Shown: positions 26,390 to 35,727 of the stretch, one piece after another
Numbering within the stretch: the first letter of the stretch is position 1
Layout: each line of letters starts with the position of its first letter
Source: Phycisphaeraceae bacterium
Lineage (GTDB): Bacteria > Planctomycetota > Phycisphaerae > Phycisphaerales > UBA1924
Direction of reading: 5' to 3'
Assembly: GCA_019454185.1 (NCBI GenBank)
Contig: CP075368.1
Span: 3,265,649 to 3,329,648, forward strand
DNA length: 64,000 nt
The notes under the pieces: model-generated
What the model was told of the DNA's origin: nothing
The model's database searches: none
Seen by the model: only the letters and a program-made list of their open reading frames with translations
Made by a program: the position numbers and the translations under genes

Positions 26390-29300
26390 TCACTCATCGC
26401 AGCCGGTACCGAAGGCGTCAACGAAGTCGAGGAGGTCGAGGATATCGACGAGTGTGTCGCCATTGAAATCGGCGTTCGGTGTGGCGCCACACGGGCCCGG
26501 CAGTCCATCGCACTCGCCGAATGCGTGCATGAAGTCGAGGAAGTCGAGGATGTCAAGGAGCCCATCGTGGTTGACATCTGCTTTGCAGCCGATGGCGGGC
26601 ATTGAGAGGGTTGGGCTGAAGGTGCTGCCGCACGTGTTTGAGATTCGGCAGACGTACTGACCCTGATCGAGATGTGAGGCGTTTGAGATGATGAGTGTGG
26701 GTCCGCCGGGTGAGTGGACGATGGAGCCGCGTTCGGTGGGGCCGACCTTGAGTGGTGTGCCGTTGAATGTCCACTGGTATCCGAGATCGCCGCCGCCGAT
26801 TGCGCGGACGGTGAGTGCGAAGGCGCGCGTCTCGTGGTTTGTGCGTGGTTCTGGGATGTCGAGGATGCGGGGTGGCCCTTCCATCCAGCGTGCGATGCCT
26901 TCGATGGGTCTGGGCGGGTTTGCGGGATCGTTGTATGTGTTGGTTGTGACGAGTTCGTAGAACTCACCCGAGTAACTGGCTATTTGAAGATCTGGAAGGA
27001 GTGGATGTGAGATCAGGGATCGCATGATGGTGTAGTCTTCGGGCCAGCCGGTGCCGTTGTCCCAATAGTTCACCATACCGCCGACGAAGTCGGTGGCGTG
27101 AGGGAATCCGTAGGAAGCAACGTTGAAGGCGGGTGTGTTCGCGCCGTTGAATCCCACGACAAGTCGAGGTGGGATGGGGCCGGGTCCGTCAGGGTCGAAC
27201 TCGGCGAAGACGCTTGGCGGGCCGTCTGACCACGACCACGAGCTCGATCCGTAGATCTCGTATATAGACGTGTATGATCTGTAGCTCCACCACGACTCTC
27301 CGTACAAGCCGAGCAGGTTGTAGTTCGTGCGGCACCCGTTGTAACCGCTTCCACCGCCTGGGTCGTCCCAGCAATTCTGGGTGTAGGTGTACCCTGCGAG
27401 TAGTCTCGGGTGCGTCGAGTTCGCGATACCAGCCGAGAGCGCGATGAGGGGGCCTCCACCGATCATGGCGGGCGATGTCGGGAGGAACGGCTGCAGGACC
27501 GATCCGTTCCATTTCGCGAGCGGTACCTTGCTTCCACCCGGCGTGAGCGCGAAATTGCCGAGAAGAAGCAGTTCACTCGGCATCGGTCCGGCACCATCGG
27601 GGTCCCAAGCCAAGGCCTTCGAGACAATGTCGAGACTGCCTGAGCTCGACAGCGGGAAGACGCCGTCGCCGAGCGGCATCCATTGATTGCCGTCAAACCG
27701 GGCGACGGACCCGAAGGAATCAGCACCCGATCCCAGGATGGCTCCGTACGCGATCAGTTCCGCCGGCAAAGGTCCGTCATCGTCGGGGTCCCATGTGGTG
27801 ATGCCTCGCACTCCGGACCAGGCGCCGTACGATCGAAGCCCTTCACCGAGCGAGACGAGTTGCTGACCGTCCCACGCGACGATGTTCACCGCGTCCGGTG
27901 CGCCAGGGATTGGGGTATTGAAAGCGCCGCCGATGACGAGGAGTGGTGCTTGAGGACCGCTTCCGTCGGGATCCCACTGTGCAAGGGCGTTGATGTACCT
28001 CGCTTTCAATCCGAGCGAGTGTGTCTCCCACGTGATGCCGTCCCAGAGGATCAGATCTCGGTGTTCATCTGTCTGGTACTCGTTGATCCGCACATGGGCG
28101 ATGACGGGACGGCTCGTGCCGTCACCGTCACGATTCCAAGTTGCCTGCACGGATTCCGATACCCACGGTGCCTGCGCAACCACGCGCCACTGCTCTCCGT
28201 TCCAGATGAACAGGCCCGGCTCTACCCGAGGCGTGTCGTACTCATTCGTGATGAGCGCGAGAGCCGCGGGCGGGTCTGAGAGCGGGCCATCCGGGTCCCA
28301 TCTCTGGAGGGCGGCGGCACTCGCGATGAAATCCCGCTTGTCTCCGGCATCGCGCCACTGGGAGCCGTCGAATGCTCTGAATCGCGAGTTGTCGTTGTAT
28401 CCAAGTGGGCCTGAGGCGGCCGCGAGCAGTTCCTCGCGACCTGTCGTGACGTGTGTGTAAGCGGCAATCGAATGGGCTTGAGCGCCCACATTGTCGCCGA
28501 GTGAGACCCAACGAGCGCCGTCGAACATGGCGACGCGATTCAGATTCGCGGCGCCTGATTTGTTGAATGACCCGCACGCAACAAGCCGCGGAGGTGTCGA
28601 GGCGTCAGCGTCATGGTCCCACGATGTCACGCCGGTCACAGTTCCGCCCTGTAGCCCATCGCCCATCGCGACCCAGTCGTTGCCATCGAATCGTGCGATG
28701 CCGTTGGCGAGCGGGAACCCTAAGCGGGAGAAGTTTCCGTAGATAACCCACTCGTCACCGGCACCGCTTGTCGATGGTGTAACGAAGAGTCGTGCCCAGG
28801 TTCCGAGGAGCATGGAGCCGCGCCGCTCCCAGTCGGAGCCGTTCCACTCAAATACGACGAGTGTTGTCGCGGAGGACGAGCCGGCGCAGACAACGATCGG
28901 TCGCGCCCGCTGGGGGCCTTGACCGTCCGGGTCGGTGAGTCGCATGTGATAGACCTGGCCTGGCAGTGGCGTGAGTGGGTGAGATCCGATCGAGCCGGTC
29001 TGGGGCCAGGGGACAGAATCCAAGTACGGGGCAGCACCGGGCGGTGTGGTCGAGATGCCGAAATAGAGGCGTGGTGTCATCGGGCCGGGGCCATCGGCGT
29101 CCCATGCTTCCAATGGGTAGGCGTAACCACTGAGGCGGCCGCTGAGGTATGCCCAGTCCTCATCGGTCTTCATGATAAGACGACCGGCGGAGGTTCCGAT
29201 GATTCGTGGGATCTGCGCTCCATCGGGGCCGTCGCGGTCGATCACGCGAGGCCTGATGAATCGCAGGAACTCGGGTCCATATGATCCCAGATCGTGCACC

Positions 29301-29452
29301 CAGCCGCCGCATTGTGCGTTGGCGGCGCTCGGGGGGACGAGGAACAGTGTCGCTGCTGCGGCGAGCAGCGTTGTCCATTTTGTTCGGGATTCTGCGAGTT
29401 GTGTGTTCACACGGATTCTCCCACATCCATGAAGCCACGTTCCGTTGATCAT
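26390..29452 (-). CDS. Large secreted protein with Ig-like and dockerin-like C terminus
   Basis: 1020 residues from ATG 29452; codons further upstream in frame look non-coding. A signal peptide ends near residue 46 (AAAATLFLVPPSAANA). Most of the body is built of repeats of the type xWDPDGxGP ... P-x-LLxxG-F, often with RFDGNQWxxLGDG or similar; this pattern suggests a propeller or repeat solenoid. An Ig-like domain follows (YQWTFNGTPLKVG, DQGQYVCRISNTCGS). The end has two calcium-loop repeats, ADVNHDGLLDILDFLDF and ADFNGDTLVDILDLLDF, in the style of dockerin type I. Probably exported to the surface; role unknown. Lower GC than flanking genes. Confidence 0.85.
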   Translation of the reverse strand: MINGTWLHGCGRIRVNTQLAESRTKWTTLLAAAATLFLVPPSAANAQCGGWVHDLGSYGPEFLRFIRPRVIDRDGPDGAQIPRIIGTSAGRLIMKTDEDWAYLSGRLSGYAYPLEAWDADGPGPMTPRLYFGISTTPPGAAPYLDSVPWPQTGSIGSHPLTPLPGQVYHMRLTDPDGQGPQRARPIVVCAGSSSATTLVVFEWNGSDWERRGSMLLGTWARLFVTPSTSGAGDEWVIYGNFSRLGFPLANGIARFDGNDWVAMGDGLQGGTVTGVTSWDHDADASTPPRLVACGSFNKSGAANLNRVAMFDGARWVSLGDNVGAQAHSIAAYTHVTTGREELLAAASGPLGYNDNSRFRAFDGSQWRDAGDKRDFIASAAALQRWDPDGPLSDPPAALALITNEYDTPRVEPGLFIWNGEQWRVVAQAPWVSESVQATWNRDGDGTSRPVIAHVRINEYQTDEHRDLILWDGITWETHSLGLKARYINALAQWDPDGSGPQAPLLVIGGAFNTPIPGAPDAVNIVAWDGQQLVSLGEGLRSYGAWSGVRGITTWDPDDDGPLPAELIAYGAILGSGADSFGSVARFDGNQWMPLGDGVFPLSSSGSLDIVSKALAWDPDGAGPMPSELLLLGNFALTPGGSKVPLAKWNGSVLQPFLPTSPAMIGGGPLIALSAGIANSTHPRLLAGYTYTQNCWDDPGGGSGYNGCRTNYNLLGLYGESWWSYRSYTSIYEIYGSSSWSWSDGPPSVFAEFDPDGPGPIPPRLVVGFNGANTPAFNVASYGFPHATDFVGGMVNYWDNGTGWPEDYTIMRSLISHPLLPDLQIASYSGEFYELVTTNTYNDPANPPRPIEGIARWMEGPPRILDIPEPRTNHETRAFALTVRAIGGGDLGYQWTFNGTPLKVGPTERGSIVHSPGGPTLIISNASHLDQGQYVCRISNTCGSTFSPTLSMPAIGCKADVNHDGLLDILDFLDFMHAFGECDGLPGPCGATPNADFNGDTLVDILDLLDFVDAFGTGCDE

Positions 29453-29764
29453 ACTACATCGCCTCGTCCGCACACCCAGACAAAGAGCTGATTCGTTGCA
29501 AAGGAACTGGAACTGATCCGGCTGTGCGTGCTGGTCGGTTGCGAGGTTGAACTGTTCGATTCTGCTCTCGAACCGCTTTGTGCGGGTGTTGCTGGGTGTT
29601 GCCGGGTGTTTTATTCCGAGCTCTGCGCTGGTTCCGGCACGTATCGGGGGCGGGATGGTCATTGGATTGTTGTGGCTGCGGGTTCTGGCGTGGGTTGCGC
29701 ATGGAGTGTGGCAACCCGGGAGCCGGGCTTCGTGCTGTGTCTGCGCGAGGCGAGGCGAGCGGTG
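29453..29764. other. Divergent intergenic region
   Basis: 312 bases between divergent genes at 29452 (minus) and 29765 (plus). It must hold both promoters; I see no clear consensus boxes or repeats. Confidence 0.4.
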
Positions 29765-30340
29765 ATGTCCTCGGAGCGATCGATGGCACTGGATAAGGAA
29801 CTGAATCAGGCGCGTTACGAGGCGACGGAGTTGGGGGGCGGGCGGGTGAGGTTTGTGGTGACAGCCGCGCCGGTGCCGAAGTTGGGGTGTATGTATGTGT
29901 TTGTCGGCGGCCTTTGCGCGATGCTTGGTGGGATTGTTCTGTCGTGGGGTGGCTTGCTGTCTCTTGTGGGTGTTGTGGGTGGCGGGATCGGGGGGTACAA
30001 GTTGACGAAGTGGTTCTGGAAGCGGAACGTGGACAAGCGTCGCGCGCCGGGGGGTGAGTTTGTGGCGGGTCCTGAGGGGGTTGAGGTCGGCGGCGAGAAG
30101 ATCGGGAGTGATCGGATCCATCAGTTCGTGATCCGGAACGGGATGGACCTTGCGCGAGAGGCGAGTGTCGTGAGGGACAATGCTTCGGCGGCGCGTCACG
30201 CGCACCTGGCGATGGCGGCGCAGGTGTCGTACATGCTGCAGGTTGAGTCTGGCGGGCGGGCGACGACGCTGGCGGGGGGGATGACAGAGACGTGCGCGAC
30301 GGGGCTGCGGGCGGATGTGATGGGTGCGATGGGGGGGTGA
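29765..30340 (+). CDS. Membrane protein of unknown function
   Basis: 191 residues from ATG 29765 (GTG 29762 possible). The frame stays open for 79 more codons upstream, but those look non-coding. After a charged start (DKELNQARYEATELGG) there is a hairpin of two membrane helices (MYVFVGGLCAMLGGIVL, LLSLVGVVGGGIGG) followed by a basic loop and about 110 residues on the cytoplasmic side (GEFVAGPEGVEVGGEKIGSD, then MGAMGG at the end). I do not recognise the family. A strong bidirectional hairpin follows. Confidence 0.7.
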   Translation: MSSERSMALDKELNQARYEATELGGGRVRFVVTAAPVPKLGCMYVFVGGLCAMLGGIVLSWGGLLSLVGVVGGGIGGYKLTKWFWKRNVDKRRAPGGEFVAGPEGVEVGGEKIGSDRIHQFVIRNGMDLAREASVVRDNASAARHAHLAMAAQVSYMLQVESGGRATTLAGGMTETCATGLRADVMGAMGG

Positions 30341-30353
30341 GAGAGGGAACGAA

Positions 30354-30383
30354 AGAACCCAGGGATTGCAATCCCTGGGTTCT
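30354..30383. terminator. Bidirectional hairpin between convergent genes
   Basis: AGAACCCAGGGATT (30354-30367), GC, AATCCCTGGGTTCT (30370-30383): a 14-bp perfect stem lying between the stops of the plus gene at 30340 and the minus gene at 30424. A close relative (GAACCCACGGAT palindrome) is at 54090. Confidence 0.7.
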
Positions 30384-30423
30384 CGAATGTCCTGCTTCAC
30401 GATGGGTCCGCGTGGATTCCGGC

Positions 30424-31296
30424 TCAGCCGAAGACCTGGTTCGCGTTGGCGAGGGTCTCGGGGATGGCGGCTCTGATTTGTTCCATGAGGGAGGGGTTGA
30501 GCTTGATGGCCTCGAGCACGGCGGGGTCGATGGTCTTTGAGGTGAGGTCGGCGGTGAAGCCCTGGCCGAACTCGGCGCAGAGGCGGTCGGCGACGTAGAC
30601 GATGCCTGTGAGTGTGCGGGCCTCGGCGGGGAGGTCGAGGGGGCGGTGGTGGTAGCCGGTGACGGAGGTGAAGGAGGCGGGGAACTTCCACTTGGAGCAG
30701 AGCCCTGCGCCGAAGTCCTGATGGGTTGCGCCGAAGGTTTTCTCTTCGAGTTCGAGGAAGGGCGTGGAGGGGTCGGCGGCGAACTGCTCGAAGACCTCGA
30801 TGAGTTTGTTGCGGTCGTACTGCATCTCGACCATGACGCCGATGTCGTGGATCAGCCCGGCGAGGAAGGCCTCGTCGGAGAGGCCGACCTTCATCTTGTC
30901 GGCGATCATCTTGCAGACGGCGGCGACCTGTGTGGAGTGCATCCAGAGGTCGCGTGCGGAGAAGTTGCGGGTGAGTTCGCCGCCCCGGAAGAGCTTGGCG
31001 AGCGACGCGGCGATGGCGATGTTCTTCACGGCGTTCAAGCCGAGGAGGACGATGGCGCGGTTGATGGAGCCGATCTGTCCGGGGAGGCCGTAGAAGGACG
31101 AGTTGACGACCTTGAGGATGCGTGAGCAGAGGGCGGGGTCGTTGGAGATGACCTTGTTGAGGTCCTGGGCGGTGGACTTTGGGTCCTCGACCAGCTCGAT
31201 GATCTTGAGGGTGATCTCGGGGAGCGTGGCGATGTGGCTGATCTCGCGGATTGCGGAGGCCACCACTTGCTCGCGGGTCTGTGTCGTTGCGCTCAT
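30424..31296 (-). CDS. HDOD domain protein
   Basis: 290 residues from ATG 31296. A stand-alone HDOD domain: ISHIATLPEITLKIIELVED at the start, ISNDPALCSRILKVVNSSFY (the DPALSxRILxxxNS signature), GLIHDIGVMVEMQYD with the HD pair, and GYHHRPLDLP near the end. HDOD proteins act in signalling by binding other regulators and have no proven phosphohydrolase activity. Unlike the HDOD-kinase at 3185, it has no kinase attached. It diverges from the methyltransferase gene across 243 bases and converges with 29765. Confidence 0.92.
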   Translation of the reverse strand: MSATTQTREQVVASAIREISHIATLPEITLKIIELVEDPKSTAQDLNKVISNDPALCSRILKVVNSSFYGLPGQIGSINRAIVLLGLNAVKNIAIAASLAKLFRGGELTRNFSARDLWMHSTQVAAVCKMIADKMKVGLSDEAFLAGLIHDIGVMVEMQYDRNKLIEVFEQFAADPSTPFLELEEKTFGATHQDFGAGLCSKWKFPASFTSVTGYHHRPLDLPAEARTLTGIVYVADRLCAEFGQGFTADLTSKTIDPAVLEAIKLNPSLMEQIRAAIPETLANANQVFG

Positions 31297-31539
31297 TCCC
31301 TGTGCTCCCTTGTGACTGTCGGCGGGATCGTGTCGCCCCCGGACAGGCGAAGATCGGACGGAAACCGGGGTCACTTTGCTGAAGGTCCGGGATATCACCG
31401 GCGAGCGGCGGTCGGTGGGGTCGAGCGGAGGCGGGTGTGCGGTTATGGGACAGCCGCGGGGCGGGGAACTACACTGGACGGATGCGGATGGGGGGCGGGC
31501 ACTGCTCTGGGAGAGCGGTGCCACCATGAAGCGGAGCGG

Positions 31540-32358
31540 ATGATGCCGAACCCGATGGTCTCACCGGATGGACGCCCGTGGGTGATTGCTGCGCCGGATG
31601 TGCCGGAGGGCAAGCGGGCGATCCCGAACCCGGAGTTGGCTCATTACCCGCGGCTGCGGGGGGAGCACCCGAGGCGGTGGCAGTATCCGTCGTATCTTGT
31701 GAATGACGCGGTGCCGTGGCTGCGTTCGCTGCGTGAGCTCTACGAGAATCCGCTGGCGTTTCCGGCGTCGCTCTCGCCGGAGGCGGGGCTGATGCTGCAC
31801 GGGCTGGTGCGGAACGCGCGGCCGCGTGTTGCGGTGGAGGTGGGGACGTTTGTTTCGGTGAGCACGCACTGGATCGCATCGGCGTTGAAGGAGAACGGTG
31901 AGGGTGCGACGCTGCACTGCTTCGATGACTTCGGTCCGATCAAGAAGGGCGCGTGGCGGGATGCGGAGATGCTGTCGGGGCGTGAGGAGTGGGTGAAGGA
32001 TCGGCTGGATCGTGCGGGGCTGCTGTCGATGTGCCGCCTGTATCCGGGGAACTCGCCACACAAGTTGAAGGAGCAGCGTGAGGCGTTCCAGGCGATGGGC
32101 GGCGTGGACCTTGCGTTTATTGATGGGGACCACGGGGTGTACGGGGCGGTGCAGGATTTCTGGGCGATCGAGCCGGTGCTGAACACGGGCGGGTATGTGG
32201 TCTTCCACGACATCTTTCCGGACCAGTGCGGCGGGCATAATGGGCCGCGGGAGATTCTGGACCGGATCAACGAGATCAGCGCGGGTTTGTATGAGAAGCT
32301 GGAGTTGTACCTGTCGCCGTTGAACTATGGGATGGGGGTTTTGCGGCGGGTCGGGTAG
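31540..32358 (+). CDS. Class I SAM-dependent methyltransferase
   Basis: 272 residues; ATG 31540 or 31543, with a GGAG a few bases upstream. Motif I is VAVEVGTFVSVSTHWIASAL near residue 95, the acidic residue after strand 2 is in LHCFDDFG, and the motif around strand 4 is VDLAFIDGDHGVYGAVQDFW; YVVFHDIFP follows. The IDGDH plus HD pattern is that of the Methyltransf_24 / CmcI-like group, which modify sugars or secondary metabolites. Substrate unknown. No operon partner before the toxin-antitoxin pair, which starts 49 bases later with its own promoter. Confidence 0.85.
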   Translation: MMPNPMVSPDGRPWVIAAPDVPEGKRAIPNPELAHYPRLRGEHPRRWQYPSYLVNDAVPWLRSLRELYENPLAFPASLSPEAGLMLHGLVRNARPRVAVEVGTFVSVSTHWIASALKENGEGATLHCFDDFGPIKKGAWRDAEMLSGREEWVKDRLDRAGLLSMCRLYPGNSPHKLKEQREAFQAMGGVDLAFIDGDHGVYGAVQDFWAIEPVLNTGGYVVFHDIFPDQCGGHNGPREILDRINEISAGLYEKLELYLSPLNYGMGVLRRVG

Positions 32359-32384
32359 TGCTTTGGGAGAGATGGCATCGGTTG

Positions 32385-32390
32385 TATAAT
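32385..32390 (+). promoter_or_regulatory. -10 box of the mntA-hepT pair
   Basis: A perfect TATAAT ends 17 bases before the ATG at 32408. The sequence 17 bases further up (TTTGGG) is a weak -35. Confidence 0.5.
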
Positions 32391-32407
32391 GGTGGCGAGC
32401 GTTCACC

Positions 32408-32731
32408 ATGGTGATCAACGGCGTCAACTTCCCTGAGGATCGGATCGCGGAGTTCTGCGGCCGGTATGGCGTGAAGCGACTGAGTCTGTTCGGCAGCATT
32501 CTGCGCGAGCAGGGTCCTGAGGGCGGATACGGATTCCGTCCCACGAGCGACATCGACATCCTTGTCGAGTTTTTGCCGGGCTGTGTTCCAAGTCTCTTGG
32601 ACTTTGCCGGCATGCAGATCGAGATGTCGGAGATCATCGGACGTGAGGTTCAGTTGGCGACGCCGCCGATGCTGTCGAAGTACTTCCGGGATCGAGTGCT
32701 CGCTGAGGCGAGGCCGCTGCATGCCGCGTGA
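32408..32731 (+). CDS. mntA: MNT-type nucleotidyltransferase antitoxin
   Basis: 107 residues, ATG 32408. Minimal nucleotidyltransferase fold: LSLFGS (Gly29-Ser30) and the metal-binding pair D48-I-D50 in TSDIDILVEF. In characterised MntA proteins the enzyme adds AMP to a tyrosine of the HEPN toxin and so silences it. Here 17 residues lie between the GS and DxD motifs, more than the usual 10, giving a longer loop after the first helix. The gene overlaps the HEPN gene by 11 bases, the usual arrangement for this toxin-antitoxin type. Confidence 0.9.
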   Translation: MVINGVNFPEDRIAEFCGRYGVKRLSLFGSILREQGPEGGYGFRPTSDIDILVEFLPGCVPSLLDFAGMQIEMSEIIGREVQLATPPMLSKYFRDRVLAEARPLHAA

Positions 32732-33101
32732 TCCGAGCAAGGGCGGCCCGACCGACCGCGAGCGCTTCCTTCACATGCGCGATGCTGGACGAGACGTGTT
32801 GACGATCATGCGAGGCGTGTCGCGTGAGGCGTTTGAGTCCGACATGATTCGTCAGCGTGCTGTGGTGAACGCGTTACAGATCGTGGGAGAGGCCGCGGCT
32901 CGGACGTCCGATGCAGGCAGGTCGCGTTGTCCCGCGCTTCCATGGGGGAAGATCGTTGCGACCCGGAACATTCTCGTGCATGTCTATTGGGGCATTGACC
33001 TTGAGCAGATCTGGCTGATGGCTACGGTGAACGTGCCGGACATGCTGCCCCATGTCGAGGCCGCGTTGGAATACTGGCCGCCTGATCAGCAGGGCGTTTG
33101 A
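32721..33101 (+). CDS. hepT: HEPN-family toxin (HepT/DUF86)
   Basis: 126 residues, ATG 32721 overlapping the end of mntA. The toxin signature R-x4-H-x-Y is complete: R82, H87, Y89 in TRNILVHVYWGID. R and H form the RNase site and the Tyr is the AMP acceptor in the known pairs. The rest is all helical (FLHMRDAGRDVLTIMRGVS, AVVNALQIVGEAA). Together with mntA this is a type VII toxin-antitoxin module. It lies between a methyltransferase and the essential tmk gene, with the tmk start 36 bases downstream. Confidence 0.92.
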   Translation: MPRDPSKGGPTDRERFLHMRDAGRDVLTIMRGVSREAFESDMIRQRAVVNALQIVGEAAARTSDAGRSRCPALPWGKIVATRNILVHVYWGIDLEQIWLMATVNVPDMLPHVEAALEYWPPDQQGV

Positions 33102-33137
33102 TTGAGCGCGGGGCGGGTTGACCCTACACTCGGCCCC

Positions 33138-33830
33138 GTGCCCGACACCACTTTCCTCAGGCAACTCGGCGGCAGGTTCATTGTCCTTGACGGGCCGGAC
33201 GGCTCGGGCAAGTCCACGCAGTATCGGCGTCTGGCGGACGACGCTTCGGCGGCGGGCGTGGCGGTGTGCGAGGTGCGCGAGCCGGGGGGGACGCAGGTCG
33301 GGGAGCAGATTCGGAGCATCCTGCTCGATCGATCGAGCGAGATGACGATGCTGTGCGAGATGATGCTGTACATGGCGAGCCGCGCCCAGTTGATGGAGCA
33401 GCGGGTGTTGCCGGCGGTGGCTCGGGGTGAGTTGGTTCTGGCGGATCGGTTTCTCTCGTCGACGCTGGCGTATCAGGGGAGCGCGGGGGGATTGCCGGAG
33501 GCGGACATTCTGGCGGTGGGGGATGTTGCGACGATGCGCAAGAAGCCGGACCTTGTGCTGATCTTTGATGTGGATGCGGAGACGGCGGCGCGGCGGACAT
33601 CTGGGGTGGAGAAGAAGGGGCGGAAGCCGGTGGCGCGTCAGGGGCCGTCGCTGTTTGCGGATCGGATCGAGCAGCGGGGGAACGAGTTTCAGTGCCGCGT
33701 GAGAGAGGGGTATCTGGAGCAGGTCTCGAAGTACCCGGATCGGTACGCGATGGTGGATGCGAGCCAGGGTCCGGACGAGGTGTACGCGCAGACGCTGGCG
33801 ACGCTGCGGCAGCGGCTTCTTGGTGCGTGA
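33138..33830 (+). CDS. tmk: Thymidylate kinase
   Basis: 230 residues from GTG 33138 (a TTG at 33102 is an in-frame alternative). It phosphorylates dTMP to dTDP for DNA synthesis. The P loop is GPDGSGKSTQ, the substrate motif is EPGGTQVGEQIR with the DR(F/Y) motif in VLADRFLSSTLAYQG, and the lid region holds DVDAETAARRTSG. An insert VEKKGRKPVARQGP near residue 165 lies in the lid and is longer than in the E. coli enzyme. An ordinary housekeeping gene. Confidence 0.95.
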   Translation: MPDTTFLRQLGGRFIVLDGPDGSGKSTQYRRLADDASAAGVAVCEVREPGGTQVGEQIRSILLDRSSEMTMLCEMMLYMASRAQLMEQRVLPAVARGELVLADRFLSSTLAYQGSAGGLPEADILAVGDVATMRKKPDLVLIFDVDAETAARRTSGVEKKGRKPVARQGPSLFADRIEQRGNEFQCRVREGYLEQVSKYPDRYAMVDASQGPDEVYAQTLATLRQRLLGA

Positions 33831-33969
33831 GGGTTTCGGATGGGATTCCGCCCCTCAGATTCACCCTCACATCCGCCGATCTTTGTGGATCGTGGGGCGG
33901 GGTTGTCCGTATACACTGGTATAAGGTGGGGGTGGTCATTGCGGCGGTGGTGCGCGCTCGGAGGATCCC

Positions 33970-35727
33970 ATGGACCAGATCATGCGAGTGGTGAAGCAGG
34001 CGACGTTCCGGCTTGCGATCATCGAGACGCTGCGTGCGCTGTGCGTCACGATCACGCTCGGGTTTGCGTTGCTGGTGGTGATCCGGCTGGTGGAGCGTCT
34101 GGGCGGGGTGGTGGTGCCGTGGGCGGACATCGTGCCGGGTGTGTTTGTCGTCGCGGTGATCGGTGCGGTGGTGTGGGCGTTTGCGACGCGTTCGCGGCCG
34201 ATCGCGGCGGCGCGTGAGCTGGATGAGCGTGCGGATCTGCGTGAGTCGCTCTCGACGGCGATCTGTGTGCAGTCGGAGCGGGATCCGTGGTCGCAGCTGA
34301 TCGTTCGCCAGGCGGCGGAGCGTGCGTCGTCGGTGCGGGTTGCGAGGGCGATTCCGATCCAGACGCCTCGGCTTGCGCCCGCGCCGTTCTGCGCTGCGCT
34401 CGCGCTGGCGTTGATCTGGTTCACGGTTCCTCGTGTTGATGCGTGGGGTGTTGCGGCGCGTCGCGACAACTCGGCGCGTGAGGAGCAGCAGATCCAGGAG
34501 GTTCGCACGGAGTTTGAGCAGGGGAAGAAGAAGATCGAGGAGATGCTGGCGCAGGCGAACATCAAGCTCGAGGAGGGCGAGGGTGAGAAGTCGGGCGCGG
34601 ATCGCGAGGCGCCGAAGTCGCTCGAGGAGGCGCGGCGCGAGTCGGTGCGCCGGCTGACGGACATGGCCGAGCGTCTGGAGCAGTTGCGCGCGGGGGAGAA
34701 GGGGCAGGTGATGGATGCCCTGAAGGATCGCATGGGGCGGCTCAAGAGCCCCGGCCCCGGCGAGTTGACGGATATCGCGCGGTCGATGGCGCGGGCGAAC
34801 TTCTCGCAGGCGAAGGACGATCTGGAGAAGTTGGCGCAGAAGCTGGGCGAGAACTCCGAGTTGTCGCCGGAGCAGAAGGAAGAGTTGCGCAAGCAACTGG
34901 AGAACATGTCCGGGCAGTTGTCGAAGCTCGCGGCGGATCGCGGGGAGTTGTCCAAGGCCCTTGAGCAGATGGGGATGGACGGGCGACTGGCGGCTGATCC
35001 CGAGGCGCTGAAGAAGGCGATCGAGCAGGCGGCGAACGAGATGACGCCGGAGCAGAAGAGCCAGCTTGAGAAGATGCTCCAGCAGGCCCAGGCGCAGCAG
35101 GAGATGGGTGACAAGCTCGGGAACATGGCGGACGCGATGGCGAAGATGTCGCGCGGGGCTTCCGAGCGGGGGATGACGGGCGAGGGGATGCAGGGGCTTG
35201 AGCAGTTGGCCGAGGCGTTGTCGGAGATGGAGTTGTCGCAAGCGGATCTGAAGGCGTTGGATGCGGCGTTGTCGGAGTGCCGCGGGCAGTTGGCGGGGCA
35301 GTGCGACGGGTTGTCGCAGTGCATGGGGGGCGGCAACGGGGAGGGGATGCCGATGATCGGCGAGTGGAGTGCGGGCGAGAGCGACGGGCGGATGGGGCTC
35401 GGCTCGGGCGGTCCGGGGCAGGGGAGTGGCGGGGGCGGTCCGGCCGAGGAGCAGATCGACTTTGCGATCGAGAAGCGGAAGGCGAACGTGCAGACGGGTC
35501 AGGGGCCGATCATCGGCACGAAGCTGGTGCAGGGGTCGCAGATCCGTGGTGAGTCGGTGGCGGAGTTCTCGGCGGTAGTGGAGGCGAGCAGCCAGGCGGC
35601 GGCCGAGGCGCTGGAGACGATGCAGGTTCAGCGTGAGCACCACGACGTGGTGAAGCACTACTTCGGTACGTTGAACGCGAAGGTGAAGGCCGAGCAGGCC
35701 GGGGGCGGTTCGAGCGGGAGCAAGTGA
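33970..35727 (+). CDS. Membrane protein with long coiled coil (DUF4175-like)
   Basis: 585 residues from ATG 33970, with GGAGG 7 bases upstream. Three membrane helices near residues 20-42, 52-75 and 135-152 (ALALALIWFTVP) precede a long charged helical region (about 160-460) with heptad pattern, e.g. EEQQIQEVRTEFEQGKKKIE and LSKLAADRGELSKALEQMG. A Gly-rich linker (about 465-500) and a short folded C-terminal part (IIGTKLVQGSQIRGESVAEF) end it. It resembles large DUF4175-type proteins found in planctomycetes and proteobacteria. Function unknown. Its stop overlaps the GTG start of the next gene, so they are coupled. Confidence 0.8.
   Translation: MDQIMRVVKQATFRLAIIETLRALCVTITLGFALLVVIRLVERLGGVVVPWADIVPGVFVVAVIGAVVWAFATRSRPIAAARELDERADLRESLSTAICVQSERDPWSQLIVRQAAERASSVRVARAIPIQTPRLAPAPFCAALALALIWFTVPRVDAWGVAARRDNSAREEQQIQEVRTEFEQGKKKIEEMLAQANIKLEEGEGEKSGADREAPKSLEEARRESVRRLTDMAERLEQLRAGEKGQVMDALKDRMGRLKSPGPGELTDIARSMARANFSQAKDDLEKLAQKLGENSELSPEQKEELRKQLENMSGQLSKLAADRGELSKALEQMGMDGRLAADPEALKKAIEQAANEMTPEQKSQLEKMLQQAQAQQEMGDKLGNMADAMAKMSRGASERGMTGEGMQGLEQLAEALSEMELSQADLKALDAALSECRGQLAGQCDGLSQCMGGGNGEGMPMIGEWSAGESDGRMGLGSGGPGQGSGGGGPAEEQIDFAIEKRKANVQTGQGPIIGTKLVQGSQIRGESVAEFSAVVEASSQAAAEALETMQVQREHHDVVKHYFGTLNAKVKAEQAGGGSSGSK

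Noticed and set aside
30331..30337. G7 run near the end of the membrane-protein gene, and similar G runs elsewhere
   Set aside because: Shorter, inside or after coding sequence and without promoter boxes or the GTTATCATGG motif.
26390..30691. Longer version of the dockerin-like protein with 413 extra N-terminal codons
   Set aside because: The extra codons lie in the reverse of another gene, and the signal peptide sits after ATG 29452.
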